The notes: generated by a model not told the origin, from the sequence alone. DNA of 64,000 nt from Chitinophagales bacterium (GCA_013816805.1 JACDDS010000010.1:62001-126000); one strand, 5' to 3'; counted from the stretch's first letter, positions 27,472-36,540 are shown. Made by a program: numbers and translations.

Positions 27472-27559
27472 TTCGTACACGGTCAGCTTAAAATCCTTTT
27501 GTAATTTTAATTATCGGTTTACCATACAGTATGTAACCGGTAATTTGTAGTTAAAAAAA

Positions 27560-28135
27560 ATGCATAACATAGAACCATATTATAACTGGCTGGACTTTTA
27601 CGTTTCTGAAGAAGATAAATCATCGCCGTTCTATGGAAAGGAATACAGTGAGTTTGAATTCACCAACACCATATATAATTTCTTTATTCATCCACAGTGG
27701 GATAATTTCGGCTCTCCCACCTTATATATGAAAGTTTTATTTGCAGATTATGAACACCATTTCGTAATCATAGAGCTTATAGGAGAATGGAATGATGCAA
27801 TCAGTAACGATGTAATGTTTTTGAAGCGGGAAGTAATGGACATTTTTATTGGTCATGGCATCAATAAATTTGTCCTGATTGGTGAGAATGTTCTGAATTT
27901 TCATGAAAGCGATGATTGTTATTATGAAGAATGGTATGAGGATATCCGCGATGAAGGTGGCTGGATAGCACTCATTAACTTTCGGGACCATGTTCTGGAT
28001 CAGATGCGCCGGCTGAGACTGCAAAACTTTATTCTTTTCGGAGATCAGTGGAATCAAATAAACTGGCGTGTTATTAAGCCATACCACTTTCCGCATCTTA
28101 TTGAAAACAGGATGCTGCAGGAATCTGCCTCATAA
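27560..28135 (+). CDS. Conserved-looking hypothetical protein, 191 residues
   Basis: A soluble, acidic and aromatic-rich protein (YYNWLDFYVSEEDKSSPFYG at the start, INWRVIKPYHFPHLIENRML at the end). No signal peptide, membrane helix or known motif is seen. The intact frame and normal codon use support a real gene. It converges with the oxidoreductase gene 25 bases later. I cannot assign a function. Confidence 0.7.
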   Translation: MHNIEPYYNWLDFYVSEEDKSSPFYGKEYSEFEFTNTIYNFFIHPQWDNFGSPTLYMKVLFADYEHHFVIIELIGEWNDAISNDVMFLKREVMDIFIGHGINKFVLIGENVLNFHESDDCYYEEWYEDIRDEGGWIALINFRDHVLDQMRRLRLQNFILFGDQWNQINWRVIKPYHFPHLIENRMLQESAS

Positions 28136-28160
28136 CTTTATAAGACATCAGCTTTAAGTT

Positions 28161-29186
28161 TTATTTACTTTTCCCGACGCCATAAATTCGTTCTATAATC
28201 TCAACTACTTTCATGCCTTCTAAGGCATTGGTGCTTATAGTTGAATTTCCCAGTAAAACATCTACCACATTTTCTATTACAAAATGATGGTTCGCAGCAC
28301 TCCCTTTATATCCGCCGTAGTCATTCGGAGGGTTTGATGGTGGAAGCTCCGGCATAGTATAATTGCGGATATGGCAGTACTCTACCTTTTCCATGTATTG
28401 CCCTCCTACTTTCACACTTCCATGCTCGCCTATTATGGTCATGCTGCTTTCCAGGTTAGTATCCCACACTGAGGTGGAATAGTTGAAGCAGCCCATTCCC
28501 CCGTTTAAAAAATGAAAGCTCACCAGCCCTGAGTCGTCTAAAAACTGAGTGCTTTGCTGATGATTATTATTTTCGAATCGCGCCTGAATATCCCGGATAT
28601 CTCCAAAGAGCCAGTACATCATATCCACAAAGTGACTGAACTGTGTAAAAAGCGGGCCGCCATCCAATTCTTTAGATCCCTTCCACGAATTTTTTTTATA
28701 GTAACGCTCATCCCTGTTCCAATAACAATTCACCTGCACGGTGTAAATTTTTCCCAGCCTTTTTTCATTGATTAAACTTTTGAGCCATTTTGCCGGAGGA
28801 CTATACCGGTTCTGCATCACACAAAAGACCTGTTTGGACATCTGAAGTGATTTAAAAATCACTTCCTCACAGTCAGCTTTGCTCAATCCCATCGGCTTTT
28901 CAATTACTACATTGCATCCTTTTTCCAAAGCGGAAATAGCAAGCTTTGTGTGCAGGCCATTAGGCGTGCAAATGCAGACTACATCGGGTTGTAATTCGGC
29001 TTTTAGTAAATCCTCAGTCGAATTATAAAATGGTGTGTGAAAATCATCTTGAGCTACTTCTGCACAAAGTGGATTGATATCTGCAACGCCCAGAAGCTGT
29101 GCGTTTGGATGTTCCAAAATCATTTGAGCATGACGTCTCCCAATATGCCCAAATCCAACTATCGTAAAGCCTATTTTTCGATTCAT
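28161..29186 (-). CDS. Gfo/Idh/MocA-family NAD(P)-dependent sugar oxidoreductase
   Basis: A 341-residue dehydrogenase. The Rossmann start is FTIVGFGHIGRRHAQMI, the family EKP motif appears in VIEKPMGLSKAD (about 94-105), and the C-terminal domain carries FTQFSHFVDMMYWLFGDI. The pattern resembles WlbA/WbpB-type dehydrogenases of UDP-GlcNAc-derived uronic sugars. The following gene on the same strand upstream is a lipid-linked sugar transferase, so a role in surface polysaccharide synthesis is likely. The exact substrate is inference. Confidence 0.88.
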   Translation of the reverse strand: MNRKIGFTIVGFGHIGRRHAQMILEHPNAQLLGVADINPLCAEVAQDDFHTPFYNSTEDLLKAELQPDVVCICTPNGLHTKLAISALEKGCNVVIEKPMGLSKADCEEVIFKSLQMSKQVFCVMQNRYSPPAKWLKSLINEKRLGKIYTVQVNCYWNRDERYYKKNSWKGSKELDGGPLFTQFSHFVDMMYWLFGDIRDIQARFENNNHQQSTQFLDDSGLVSFHFLNGGMGCFNYSTSVWDTNLESSMTIIGEHGSVKVGGQYMEKVEYCHIRNYTMPELPPSNPPNDYGGYKGSAANHHFVIENVVDVLLGNSTISTNALEGMKVVEIIERIYGVGKSK

Positions 29187-29271
29187 CTCAAAATCATTTG
29201 GAATATGTACCGCGCCAGCCGTTTCTGAATGTCATTATGAGTGCGTAGTTGAAATAAAAGACCCGGAACGT

Positions 29272-30705
29272 TTAATAGGCGTTTTTCTCACCTTTCACCA
29301 TATTCCATACAGTAAGCAAAATGATTTTAATATCCAGCAGAAAGCTCCAGTTTTCAATATAAAAGACATCTGCAAGCACCCGCTGATGCATTAATTCCGG
29401 ATCGGTCGTTTCACCCCGGAAACCTCGCACTTGTGCTAATCCTGTTATGCCTGGTTTGGCTAAATGGCGCACCATATATTTCTCGACTATCGGGCGGTAA
29501 ATTTCATTCAGCTTAATCGGGTGCGGACGCGGACCTACTACACTCATTTGGCCTTTCAATACGTTTAAAAACTGCGGCAATTCATCGATATTAAATTTAC
29601 GCAGGTATTTTCCCACTCGTGTAATCCGAACATCGTCCTTAGTGGCTTGCACGAATTCATTATCACCCTGCGTAACGGTCATAGTCCGGAATTTGAAACA
29701 TTGAAAAGTCTGATAATTTCTGCCGGATCGGTTTTGCAGGTAGAATATGGGACCCTTAGAATCCAGTTTAATAAGATATCCTATAAGGGGGATGATCCAG
29801 CTAAGCAGAAGCAGCGTTACCATCAGTGAAAAAACGATATCGAAACCCCGCTTAACCATCCTGTTAAATATTTCACCCAGAGGCTCCGGCCGTATGGATA
29901 TTACAGGATAGAAGCCATAAAAATCGACGGTGATCATCCTGTTCTGAAAAGCGCTGAAATCAGGCACCACTTTAAAACGAATGAGATTATCTTCAGCAAA
30001 ACGCATGAGGTCATTTATCTTATCCCGTTCTCTTAATGGTAAAGCACAAAAAATTTCATCTATCTTTTTTTCGAGTGAAAAACGCTTCCCGTCTTCTATA
30101 CTACCGTCGAGGTTGTATTGTGAATCTACCGGAAGCTTATCATCAAAAATTCCAAGAGGTTTAAAGCCATAACCGGTATACTCATTCAAAGTATCAAACA
30201 TCCGCTTCCCCATTTGATCGCCTCCGAAAACCACTACTTTAAAAGTGTTTCTTCCCGACTGTCGTTCCTGCTTCAGCAAATACATAAGGCCTAATCGGAG
30301 CAATGAATCAAATATTAGAAAAAAGAAATAACCGTAAACGAAGAGAATGCGGGATATGGAAAAATTTTTTAACAGCAGTACCACCATAGAAAGAACCATG
30401 GCGTGAAAAGCAATTGATTGAAAGTGTTTTGTAAAAGATTTTTCAAATTGCTCAAAGCGCTGTGGTGAATAGAGTTTTAAAAAATAAGATACAACCAGCC
30501 AGCTGCCAATAAGGGCAAACGATACCTTGAAAAAAAAATCCTTAAAATTTGGCTTGAAGTGGCCCCAGATGAGAAGATAACCTACCAGAAAGGAAAAAAG
30601 AAGCAGGGTAAGATCTCCTAAAAGATTAATCAGTGAATAAATTCGAAATTTTTCCCGGAGCATTAATTGGAAAAATGAGCTAAGCTGACTTTTGACAAGC
30701 GCCAA
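29272..30705 (-). CDS. Polyprenyl-phosphate sugar-1-phosphate transferase (WcaJ-like)
   Basis: A 477-residue initiating glycosyltransferase. Four membrane helices (about 20-130), a CoA-binding-like Rossmann domain with VVVFGGDQMGKRMF, another helix near 285-305, and the catalytic PglC-like domain with KFRTM, KYLRKFNIDELPQFLNVLKG and SVVGPRPHP. It loads the first sugar phosphate onto undecaprenyl phosphate for exopolysaccharide or O-antigen. It lies upstream of the Gfo/Idh/MocA gene in the same direction. Confidence 0.92.
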   Translation of the reverse strand: MALVKSQLSSFFQLMLREKFRIYSLINLLGDLTLLLFSFLVGYLLIWGHFKPNFKDFFFKVSFALIGSWLVVSYFLKLYSPQRFEQFEKSFTKHFQSIAFHAMVLSMVVLLLKNFSISRILFVYGYFFFLIFDSLLRLGLMYLLKQERQSGRNTFKVVVFGGDQMGKRMFDTLNEYTGYGFKPLGIFDDKLPVDSQYNLDGSIEDGKRFSLEKKIDEIFCALPLRERDKINDLMRFAEDNLIRFKVVPDFSAFQNRMITVDFYGFYPVISIRPEPLGEIFNRMVKRGFDIVFSLMVTLLLLSWIIPLIGYLIKLDSKGPIFYLQNRSGRNYQTFQCFKFRTMTVTQGDNEFVQATKDDVRITRVGKYLRKFNIDELPQFLNVLKGQMSVVGPRPHPIKLNEIYRPIVEKYMVRHLAKPGITGLAQVRGFRGETTDPELMHQRVLADVFYIENWSFLLDIKIILLTVWNMVKGEKNAY

Positions 30706-30930
30706 AAGTAATTATTTCAAGGTAATAATAACAGACAGATATTGTTTATCTGATAAGGGAGCTACATTCTTCCAACTATCAATTTTAATTTGAGAACACA
30801 GGAAAGAGTGACGTTCAGTTGCGAGCCATATGGTTTCACATAGATAACCAGTAACAGTTTAATTTCTTAGACCGATCCACTATTTAAACTCAGCAAGTGT
30901 TATTTTAACGGCGAGAAAGATTATAAACAC

Positions 30931-31257
30931 TCAATATTTCAAAAATTTTCTTTTCCAGAAAATTGAAAAAATAATAACAACAAATCCCGATAGTACCACA
31001 ATAGTAGAAAGCGTAATTCTTCTGAAGCTATAAATAACATTAGGATCCCACTTATCAGGAGGTTGATTTCCCCCTGCCATTAATAAATAGCCAACAATTA
31101 ATAAGGCTAAGCCAATACCCAAAACGATATAGTTTTCACGGTTAAACAGAAAAACATGCTGAACCAAATTCCGTTGGGATGAAATTGGATTTACAGTTTT
31201 TTTTGAACGGATAATGGTGGATTGCTTAGGGAGCGGAGATGTTTGAGTTTTCGCCAT
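30931..31257 (-). CDS. DUF3098 family membrane protein
   Basis: A 108-residue protein with two membrane helices (about 47-62 and 82-101). FNRENYIVLGIGLALLIVGY, LMAGG and a WDPNVIYSFRRIT segment are the marks of DUF3098, a family restricted to Bacteroidota. It follows ftsX at 41 bases, the conserved order in this phylum, which suggests a cell-envelope role. The function is unknown. Confidence 0.85.
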   Translation of the reverse strand: MAKTQTSPLPKQSTIIRSKKTVNPISSQRNLVQHVFLFNRENYIVLGIGLALLIVGYLLMAGGNQPPDKWDPNVIYSFRRITLSTIVVLSGFVVIIFSIFWKRKFLKY

Positions 31258-31298
31258 AATAAAATGTGAAAAGCAAAGATAGTTGGTTCCTTCAACTT

Positions 31299-32174
31299 TT
31301 AATAAAGCTCATCCAGGTTCATTCTGAGGTATTTGCCGATAGCAAAACGGGTGCTTATCAAAGAAAAAAGTAATCCGGCAACCATAATACCTGCCAAAAC
31401 ACCGAATGTTACTTTGATGTCGTTCAGCACATTTAAATCAGGAATCTGTTTTAATGAAAAATTTAAAACTGATAAAAGAGCAAGAATGGCAACTACAGAA
31501 GCAATAAAGCCATCGATGAGGCTTCGTTTGATAAACGGCCAGGTAACAAAGCTTCTCGTAGCTCCTACTAATTGCATGCTACGTATCAGGAATCGATTGG
31601 AAAACATAGAAAGTCGTATAGTACCATCTATAAGAGATATGGCAATTATCAGGAACAGTAAACTTATGGCGCTCATGATCCAGCCAATTTTCCGAAGGTG
31701 ATCATTTATTACCGATACCAGTTTACGCTCATAATAAAATTCGCCGGCAGCAGGATTTGACATCACCCGGTTTTCAATTACATCAATACTATCCTGGCTT
31801 GTGTAATCTGCATTAAGCTTTAAATTAATAGAGGCAAAAAGCGGGTTGTAGCTAAGCAGATCTTTAAAATTTTCCTCATTATCCTGCATAAAAATTTTGG
31901 CTGCCTGCTGTTTTGAAATATAATCAGCACTTTTTACCCATGGCTGTTCCTGTAGTTTTTTCTCTAAGTCAATAATTATCTTTTCGCTCGTATTGTCTTT
32001 AATAATTACAGTAAATTCAAGATTTTCTTTGAACTCGTTCGTGAGTTTTGTGCCTTGAACAAATAGAAAAGCAGCTATTCCAAGCATAAATAATACTAAT
32101 GCCGTCATGAAAATAATATAGAAATGCGACGGCTTGAAACGTCGCCTGGTTTGAATATTATGAATATCAGCCAT
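31299..32174 (-). CDS. ftsX: Cell-division protein FtsX
   Basis: A 291-residue ABC-permease-like protein with four membrane helices: one near the N-terminus (HFYIIFMTALVLFMLGIAAF), an extracellular domain with the conserved WVKSADYISKQQAAKIF, and three C-terminal helices around SMQLVGATRSFVTWPFIKRS. FtsX with FtsE controls peptidoglycan hydrolases at the septum. I prefer the ATG at 32174 (MADIHNIQTRRRFK), though the frame is open from 32234. DUF3098 follows. Confidence 0.9.
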   Translation of the reverse strand: MADIHNIQTRRRFKPSHFYIIFMTALVLFMLGIAAFLFVQGTKLTNEFKENLEFTVIIKDNTSEKIIIDLEKKLQEQPWVKSADYISKQQAAKIFMQDNEENFKDLLSYNPLFASINLKLNADYTSQDSIDVIENRVMSNPAAGEFYYERKLVSVINDHLRKIGWIMSAISLLFLIIAISLIDGTIRLSMFSNRFLIRSMQLVGATRSFVTWPFIKRSLIDGFIASVVAILALLSVLNFSLKQIPDLNVLNDIKVTFGVLAGIMVAGLLFSLISTRFAIGKYLRMNLDELY

Positions 32175-32299
32175 CTTAAGATTTCCGTGCGAAAATAAAA
32201 AATCCTTTTTTGGAATTTCGTTCGATGGCTTCATCGTATACCGCCAGAGAATTGCAGACCGTAACCATTTTTTAATATCAATTACTTGTTTAATAGCAG

Positions 32300-32331
32300 T
32301 TCGTCAATCCATCGGCCATATATTAGTTTTG
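32300..32331 (+). promoter_or_regulatory. Candidate Bacteroidota promoter for leuS
   Basis: A perfect TAnnTTTG element (TAGTTTTG, 32324-32331) is preceded at 20 bases by TTCG (32300-32303), one mismatch from TTTG. The start codon of leuS is 22 bases after the -7 element. Confidence 0.55.
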
Positions 32332-32353
32332 CAGACATTTAGATGTAATAGTA

Positions 32354-35300
32354 ATGAAGGAAATTGATTTTTTCGAAGTTGAAAAAAGGGTGAAAGAAAT
32401 CTGGAAGGCACAGGATGTATTCCGGGTAAACTCCGATCCTTCCAGACCAAAATATTATGTGCTGGATATGTTTCCATATCCTTCAGGAGCAGGGCTTCAT
32501 GTGGGTCATCCTCTCGGGTATATTGCGTCTGATATTATTTCCCGGTATAAGCGATTGAAGGGGTTTAATGTATTGCATCCAATGGGATACGATTCTTTTG
32601 GACTTCCTGCGGAGCAGTATGCCATTCAAACCGGCCAACATCCTGCAATTACTACCGAAACAAATATTAAAACATTTCGTGAACAGCTCGATAAACTAGG
32701 ACTTTCTTATGATTGGAGTCGCGAAATACGAACCAGTGATCCTGAATTTTATAAATGGACCCAATGGATTTTTATACAACTCTTTCATTCGTGGTATAAT
32801 AATAAAACAGACCGGGCAGAGGGCATTGACGTTCTTATCAATGAATTTGAAAATTCGGGAAATAAAAATGTTCATGCGGCTTGCAATGAAGTAAATATTT
32901 TTTCAGCAGATGATTGGAAAGGATTTTCTGAAAAAGTAAAATCTGTTATCCTGCTGAACTATCGTCTTGCCTACATAGCAGACTCCTGGGTAAACTGGTG
33001 TCCGGCTTTGGGAACTGTTCTTGCCAACGATGAAGTAAAGGATGGCGGAAGCGAACGAGGTGGTTATCCTGTGATAAGAAAAATAATGAAGCAGTGGAGC
33101 CTTCGCATCACTGCTTATGCTGAACGGCTATTATCGGCCTTGGAAAAACTAGATTGGAGTGATTCTATAAAGGAAACCCAAAAAAATTGGATTGGAAAAA
33201 GCGCAGGCTGCACCATCGCGTTTCAGGTTGAAGATTCAAAGGTTCATGGCGGAACTTCAAATCTTAAAATTGAAGTGTTTACCACAAGACCCGATACTAT
33301 TTTTGGAGTATCGTATCTCGCCCTGGCTCCGGAACATGAGCTTATTGAAAAGATTACTACTCCGGAATATAAAAATGCAGTTGATGAGTATGTGAACTAT
33401 GCAAAAAACCGCAGCGAGCGAGACCGCATGGCGGATGTAAAAAAAATAACGGGTCAATTCACCGGCGCATATGCAGTACATCCTTTCACGAAAAGAAACA
33501 TTCCTGTCTGGATTGCAGAGTATGTCCTTGCCGGCTACGGCACGGGCGCATTGATGGCCGTTCCTGCCCACGACCAGCGGGACTGGAACTTCGCAAAACA
33601 TTTTGAAAAGGATTTAATGGAGCAGTTGAGGCACAGCCCTATAATAGAAGTTATTTCAGGAGGAAATGTCAATAAGGAGGCATATGAAGAATTCTATTCA
33701 GCCGGACACTTAGTAAATTCTGAAATGTTTAATGGCAATTCCCCCGTAGTTGCAAAAGTTCAAGTGATAAACTTCATTGTGGATGAGGGAATAGGTAAAC
33801 GCAAAATAAATTACAAAATGCGCGATGCCATTTTCGGAAGGCAACGCTATTGGGGAGAACCTATTCCTATTTACTATGACGAAGAGGGAATTCCCTATAC
33901 TGTTGATGAAGATGATTTACCAGTCATTTTGCCTGAGGTAGATAAATATCTTCCCACTGAAACCGGCGAACCACCATTGGCAAGGGCAAAGGATTGGACC
34001 TACTCACCGCCGTCTCACCTTTCCTTAGATGAGGAAGATAGCAGGCATGCGCGCACGCAAGTCCTCTCCCTGGGAGAGGACTTGCGTGAGGTAAAAAACA
34101 TAGAAAGAACTAGCGATGAAAATGAAGTAAGGAAGCCTGGCTACATGACTGCCGATGAGCAAACATGGTTTAGGCATAAAAATAATGCTAATGAATTAAG
34201 AAGAGAGGCTACCCCCGCAGAGATGATTTTATGGGGAGCACTTCGAAATAAAAAATTAGGAGTTCGATTCAGACGACAGCATGTGATTGAAAATTTTATT
34301 GTTGATTTTGTAAGCCTGGAAAAAAAATTGGTTATAGAGCTGGATGGTGAAGTTCATAAGCAGCAACAAGATCATGACGATTACCGCACACAAAGATTAA
34401 TGGAATACGGGTACCATGTATTGCGTTTTTGGAATGCTGAAGTTATTGATAATACAAGAAAGGTGATTGAAAGGATTGAACAGGCGCTTCGGGACCCTCA
34501 CCCAGAAATGGGGATTGAAAGAACAAAACAGGCATCTCAAGAATCTCCTCCCCAACCCTTCTCCAAAGGAGAAGGGAATATTCCTACCCACAAGGAAGAT
34601 TTGGAGGGTGCCTACCCTCTTGAAACCACCACCATGCCCGGCTGGGCAGGCAGCAGCTGGTATTATTTGCGCTACGAAGATCCCGGCTACCCTGATCGGT
34701 TCGCATCCAAAGAAGCTGTTGATTACTGGCAGAACATTGATCTCTATTTAGGTGGTGATGAGCATGCAACCGGTCATCTGTTTTATTTCCGCTTCTGGAC
34801 AAAATTTTTATTCGATAGAGGATGGATTCCTTTTGATGAGCCTGCAAAGAAATTGGTTAATCAGGGTAAGATACAGGGGGTATCTAAATTTATATATGAA
34901 ATAAAACCAATAGGTACATTAAACACAGTGTCCGTAGTAGTAGAGAAATCCAATGAGATTTATATATCCTCAAGTCTTTACGAAAAATATCGAACACAAA
35001 AAATAGATCCCAAAACTTTACTTTCTATCATTAACTCGCAATTTCCAGGCTATGTTGATATTGAAGATGTACTGGAAGATCAACATTTTTTGATAACACC
35101 TAAACGTGTAAATGTAAAATATGTGAATGGAAATGAATTGAATACTGAAGCTATTAAAAAGGAAACTTTTGAATTTGGTAATTCCGCATTTATAAAAGAT
35201 GATGGAAAATATCTTTGTGGCAATGCAGTTGAGAAAATGTCTAAAAGGTATGGCAACGTCGTCAATCCCGATGATGTCTTAAAAGATTATGGTGCCGATT

Positions 35301-35917
35301 GCTTTCGGATGTATGAAATGTTTCTTGGTCCTTTGGAGCAAAATAAACCCTGGGATACGAAAGGCATTGACGGAGTTTCCCGCTTCCTAAAAAAATTCTG
35401 GAAATTATTTTGTGACAGCAACGGCAACTGGACGGTTAATCATGACAAGGCAACTAATGAGGAATTAAAAATTCTTCATCGTACCATAAAAAAAACAGGT
35501 GAAGATATTGATCGTTTATCCTTCAACACTTCAGTAAGTTCATTTATGATTTGTGTGAATGAATTGACGGAACGCAATTGCCATAAACAGGAAATACTGG
35601 AACCATTGCTGATTATTCTTTCTCCTTTCGCTCCTTTTTTAACAGAATACCTGTGGGAAAAAATGGATTATAAAGAGTCTATTATCCAAGCTTCTTTTCC
35701 TCAATACGATGAATTATTGTTGGTTGAGAAAACTTTTGAATATCCGGTAGCCATAAACGGAAAAACCCGGATCAGGTTAATCCTTTCACTCGATTTATCC
35801 TCGGCAGAAGTGGAAAAAGAAGTGCTTCAGATAAGTGACCTTAAGAAATACTTTGATGGTAAATCACCAAAAAAAATAATTTATATAAAAGGAAAAATGA
35901 TCAATGTGGTGGTCTGA
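32354..35917 (+). CDS. leuS: Leucyl-tRNA synthetase with an in-frame DUF559 endonuclease-domain insertion
   Basis: An 1187-residue LeuRS, about 190 residues longer than it would be without the insertion. HVGH (49-52, the HIGH motif), the editing domain with TTRPDTIFG, RQRYWGEPIP, TMPGWAGSSWYYLRY and KMSKR (961-965, the KMSKS motif) are all present and in order, so charging of tRNA-Leu should be kept. Between LPVILPEVDKYLPTETGEPPL and YPLETTTMPGW lies an extra stretch (about 560-746) that carries a complete DUF559 nuclease domain. The frame is open throughout. As the only leuS in view it is probably essential, so the insertion must be tolerated in a surface loop. Confidence 0.95.
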   Translation: MKEIDFFEVEKRVKEIWKAQDVFRVNSDPSRPKYYVLDMFPYPSGAGLHVGHPLGYIASDIISRYKRLKGFNVLHPMGYDSFGLPAEQYAIQTGQHPAITTETNIKTFREQLDKLGLSYDWSREIRTSDPEFYKWTQWIFIQLFHSWYNNKTDRAEGIDVLINEFENSGNKNVHAACNEVNIFSADDWKGFSEKVKSVILLNYRLAYIADSWVNWCPALGTVLANDEVKDGGSERGGYPVIRKIMKQWSLRITAYAERLLSALEKLDWSDSIKETQKNWIGKSAGCTIAFQVEDSKVHGGTSNLKIEVFTTRPDTIFGVSYLALAPEHELIEKITTPEYKNAVDEYVNYAKNRSERDRMADVKKITGQFTGAYAVHPFTKRNIPVWIAEYVLAGYGTGALMAVPAHDQRDWNFAKHFEKDLMEQLRHSPIIEVISGGNVNKEAYEEFYSAGHLVNSEMFNGNSPVVAKVQVINFIVDEGIGKRKINYKMRDAIFGRQRYWGEPIPIYYDEEGIPYTVDEDDLPVILPEVDKYLPTETGEPPLARAKDWTYSPPSHLSLDEEDSRHARTQVLSLGEDLREVKNIERTSDENEVRKPGYMTADEQTWFRHKNNANELRREATPAEMILWGALRNKKLGVRFRRQHVIENFIVDFVSLEKKLVIELDGEVHKQQQDHDDYRTQRLMEYGYHVLRFWNAEVIDNTRKVIERIEQALRDPHPEMGIERTKQASQESPPQPFSKGEGNIPTHKEDLEGAYPLETTTMPGWAGSSWYYLRYEDPGYPDRFASKEAVDYWQNIDLYLGGDEHATGHLFYFRFWTKFLFDRGWIPFDEPAKKLVNQGKIQGVSKFIYEIKPIGTLNTVSVVVEKSNEIYISSSLYEKYRTQKIDPKTLLSIINSQFPGYVDIEDVLEDQHFLITPKRVNVKYVNGNELNTEAIKKETFEFGNSAFIKDDGKYLCGNAVEKMSKRYGNVVNPDDVLKDYGADCFRMYEMFLGPLEQNKPWDTKGIDGVSRFLKKFWKLFCDSNGNWTVNHDKATNEELKILHRTIKKTGEDIDRLSFNTSVSSFMICVNELTERNCHKQEILEPLLIILSPFAPFLTEYLWEKMDYKESIIQASFPQYDELLLVEKTFEYPVAINGKTRIRLILSLDLSSAEVEKEVLQISDLKKYFDGKSPKKIIYIKGKMINVVV
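34032..34039 (+). repeat. Left 8-bp direct repeat AGGAAGAT
   Basis: Identical to 34593-34600 and in the same codon phase (Glu-Asp in both). It may be a target-site duplication, though an 8-bp match can also be chance. Confidence 0.45.
34054..34088. repeat. Perfect hairpin with 17-bp arms inside leuS
   Basis: Arms 34054-34070 and 34072-34088 are exact inverse complements (starting CACGCAAGTCC) around a one-base loop. Such a strong palindrome inside a tRNA synthetase gene is unusual, and it marks the left flank of the DUF559 cassette. Confidence 0.9.
34556..34576. repeat. Perfect hairpin with 9-bp arms inside leuS
   Basis: CCCTTCTCC (34556-34564), loop AAA, GGAGAAGGG (34568-34576). It encodes PFSKGEG and lies on the right flank of the DUF559 cassette, 16 bases before the right direct repeat. 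Confidence 0.9.
34593..34600 (+). repeat. Right 8-bp direct repeat AGGAAGAT
   Basis: The second copy of the repeat at 34032-34039, read in the same phase, just before the resumption of conserved LeuRS sequence (YPLETTTMPGW). Confidence 0.45.
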
Positions 35918-36003
35918 ACTGTGAGGCGACGATAAACCCATATTGAGGCTTTAGTTGATAGGGATTCTTCAAACATCAGAACTATTGCTCCACTTTATAA
36001 AAT

Positions 36004-36540
36004 CTATAGAATAGACTTTATCATTATCCAATCATTATCCACCTGATCGCCCAAAGTGAATTTATGAGTTCCGGCCTTCATAAATCCATGCCGTTTATAG
36101 AAGCCAATTGCTGTATTATTTTCCCATACTCCCAGCCAGATCAGATCAAATCTTTTTTCTTCCGCAAACAGGAAAATCTGGTCCATAATTTTAGCTCCGA
36201 TTGATTGTCCCGTAAGCTGCGGAGATACATATAACCTTGAGATCTCAAGCGGATTTTGATATTTAATAACAATGCCAGGTTCCGGCGTCTCAATGTCAGG
36301 ATCTGCCTGCAGCAGTTTTGCATAACCTAATAACCGGTCATCTTTCTCTGCTACAAAATAGGTGATCAGGGAATCTGAAAGCTCCTCGTGCAATTTTTCA
36401 ATTGTGAAATTCTCTTTTAAATAAATATTCATATTTGCAGATGAGGTAGTTGTAACCCACTTTTCGTAAAAAGAAGTCCTTCCTAACTCGCATAGTTTCT
36501 CTGCATCATTATAGGTTCCTTTCCGGATTACTGCATCCAT
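36004..36540 (-). CDS. GNAT-family N-acetyltransferase
   Basis: A 178-residue GNAT protein. ISRLYVSPQLTGQSIGAKIM (about 108-127) includes the acetyl-CoA-binding Q/RxxGxG/A-type loop, and the C-terminal WENNTAIGFYKRHGFMKAG is the usual last motif. The frame also permits a start two codons earlier at 36546. The substrate is unknown; spermidine/spermine-like or ribosomal-protein acetyltransferases share this shape. It converges on leuS. Confidence 0.88.
   Translation of the reverse strand: MDAVIRKGTYNDAEKLCELGRTSFYEKWVTTTSSANMNIYLKENFTIEKLHEELSDSLITYFVAEKDDRLLGYAKLLQADPDIETPEPGIVIKYQNPLEISRLYVSPQLTGQSIGAKIMDQIFLFAEEKRFDLIWLGVWENNTAIGFYKRHGFMKAGTHKFTLGDQVDNDWIMIKSIL

Larger units (their letters stand above)
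34032..34592 (+). mobile_element. DUF559 cassette inserted in leuS, bounded by 8-bp direct repeats
   Basis: The stretch lies between AGGAAGAT at 34032-34039 and AGGAAGAT at 34593-34600. Taking out one repeat and the interior removes exactly 561 bases, or 187 codons, and gives an uninterrupted LeuRS of 1000 residues. Inside are a hairpin with 17-bp arms, the DUF559 domain (about residues 612-710) and a hairpin with 9-bp arms. DUF559 marks: ATPAEMILW (Glu623), FRRQHVI, FIVDFV (Asp651), LVIELDG (Glu662, Asp664) and HVLRFWNAEV. These are the PD-(D/E)XK-like active-site positions, so a nuclease could be active. An internal ATG at 34145 with GTAAGGAAG before it could give a free protein. That it is mobile is inference. 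Confidence 0.6.

Noticed and set aside
34541-34580. Hairpin near 34560 as a terminator
   Set aside because: It lies within the open leuS frame and no T run follows, so it would not stop transcription.
34032-34592. Intein in leuS
   Set aside because: No Cys/Ser at the left junction, no C-terminal His-Asn plus Cys/Ser/Thr, and no Hint-domain blocks; the insert is DUF559 with hairpins.
32354-35917. leuS as a disrupted pseudogene
   Set aside because: The frame is open from start to stop and all catalytic and binding motifs, including HVGH and KMSKR, are intact.
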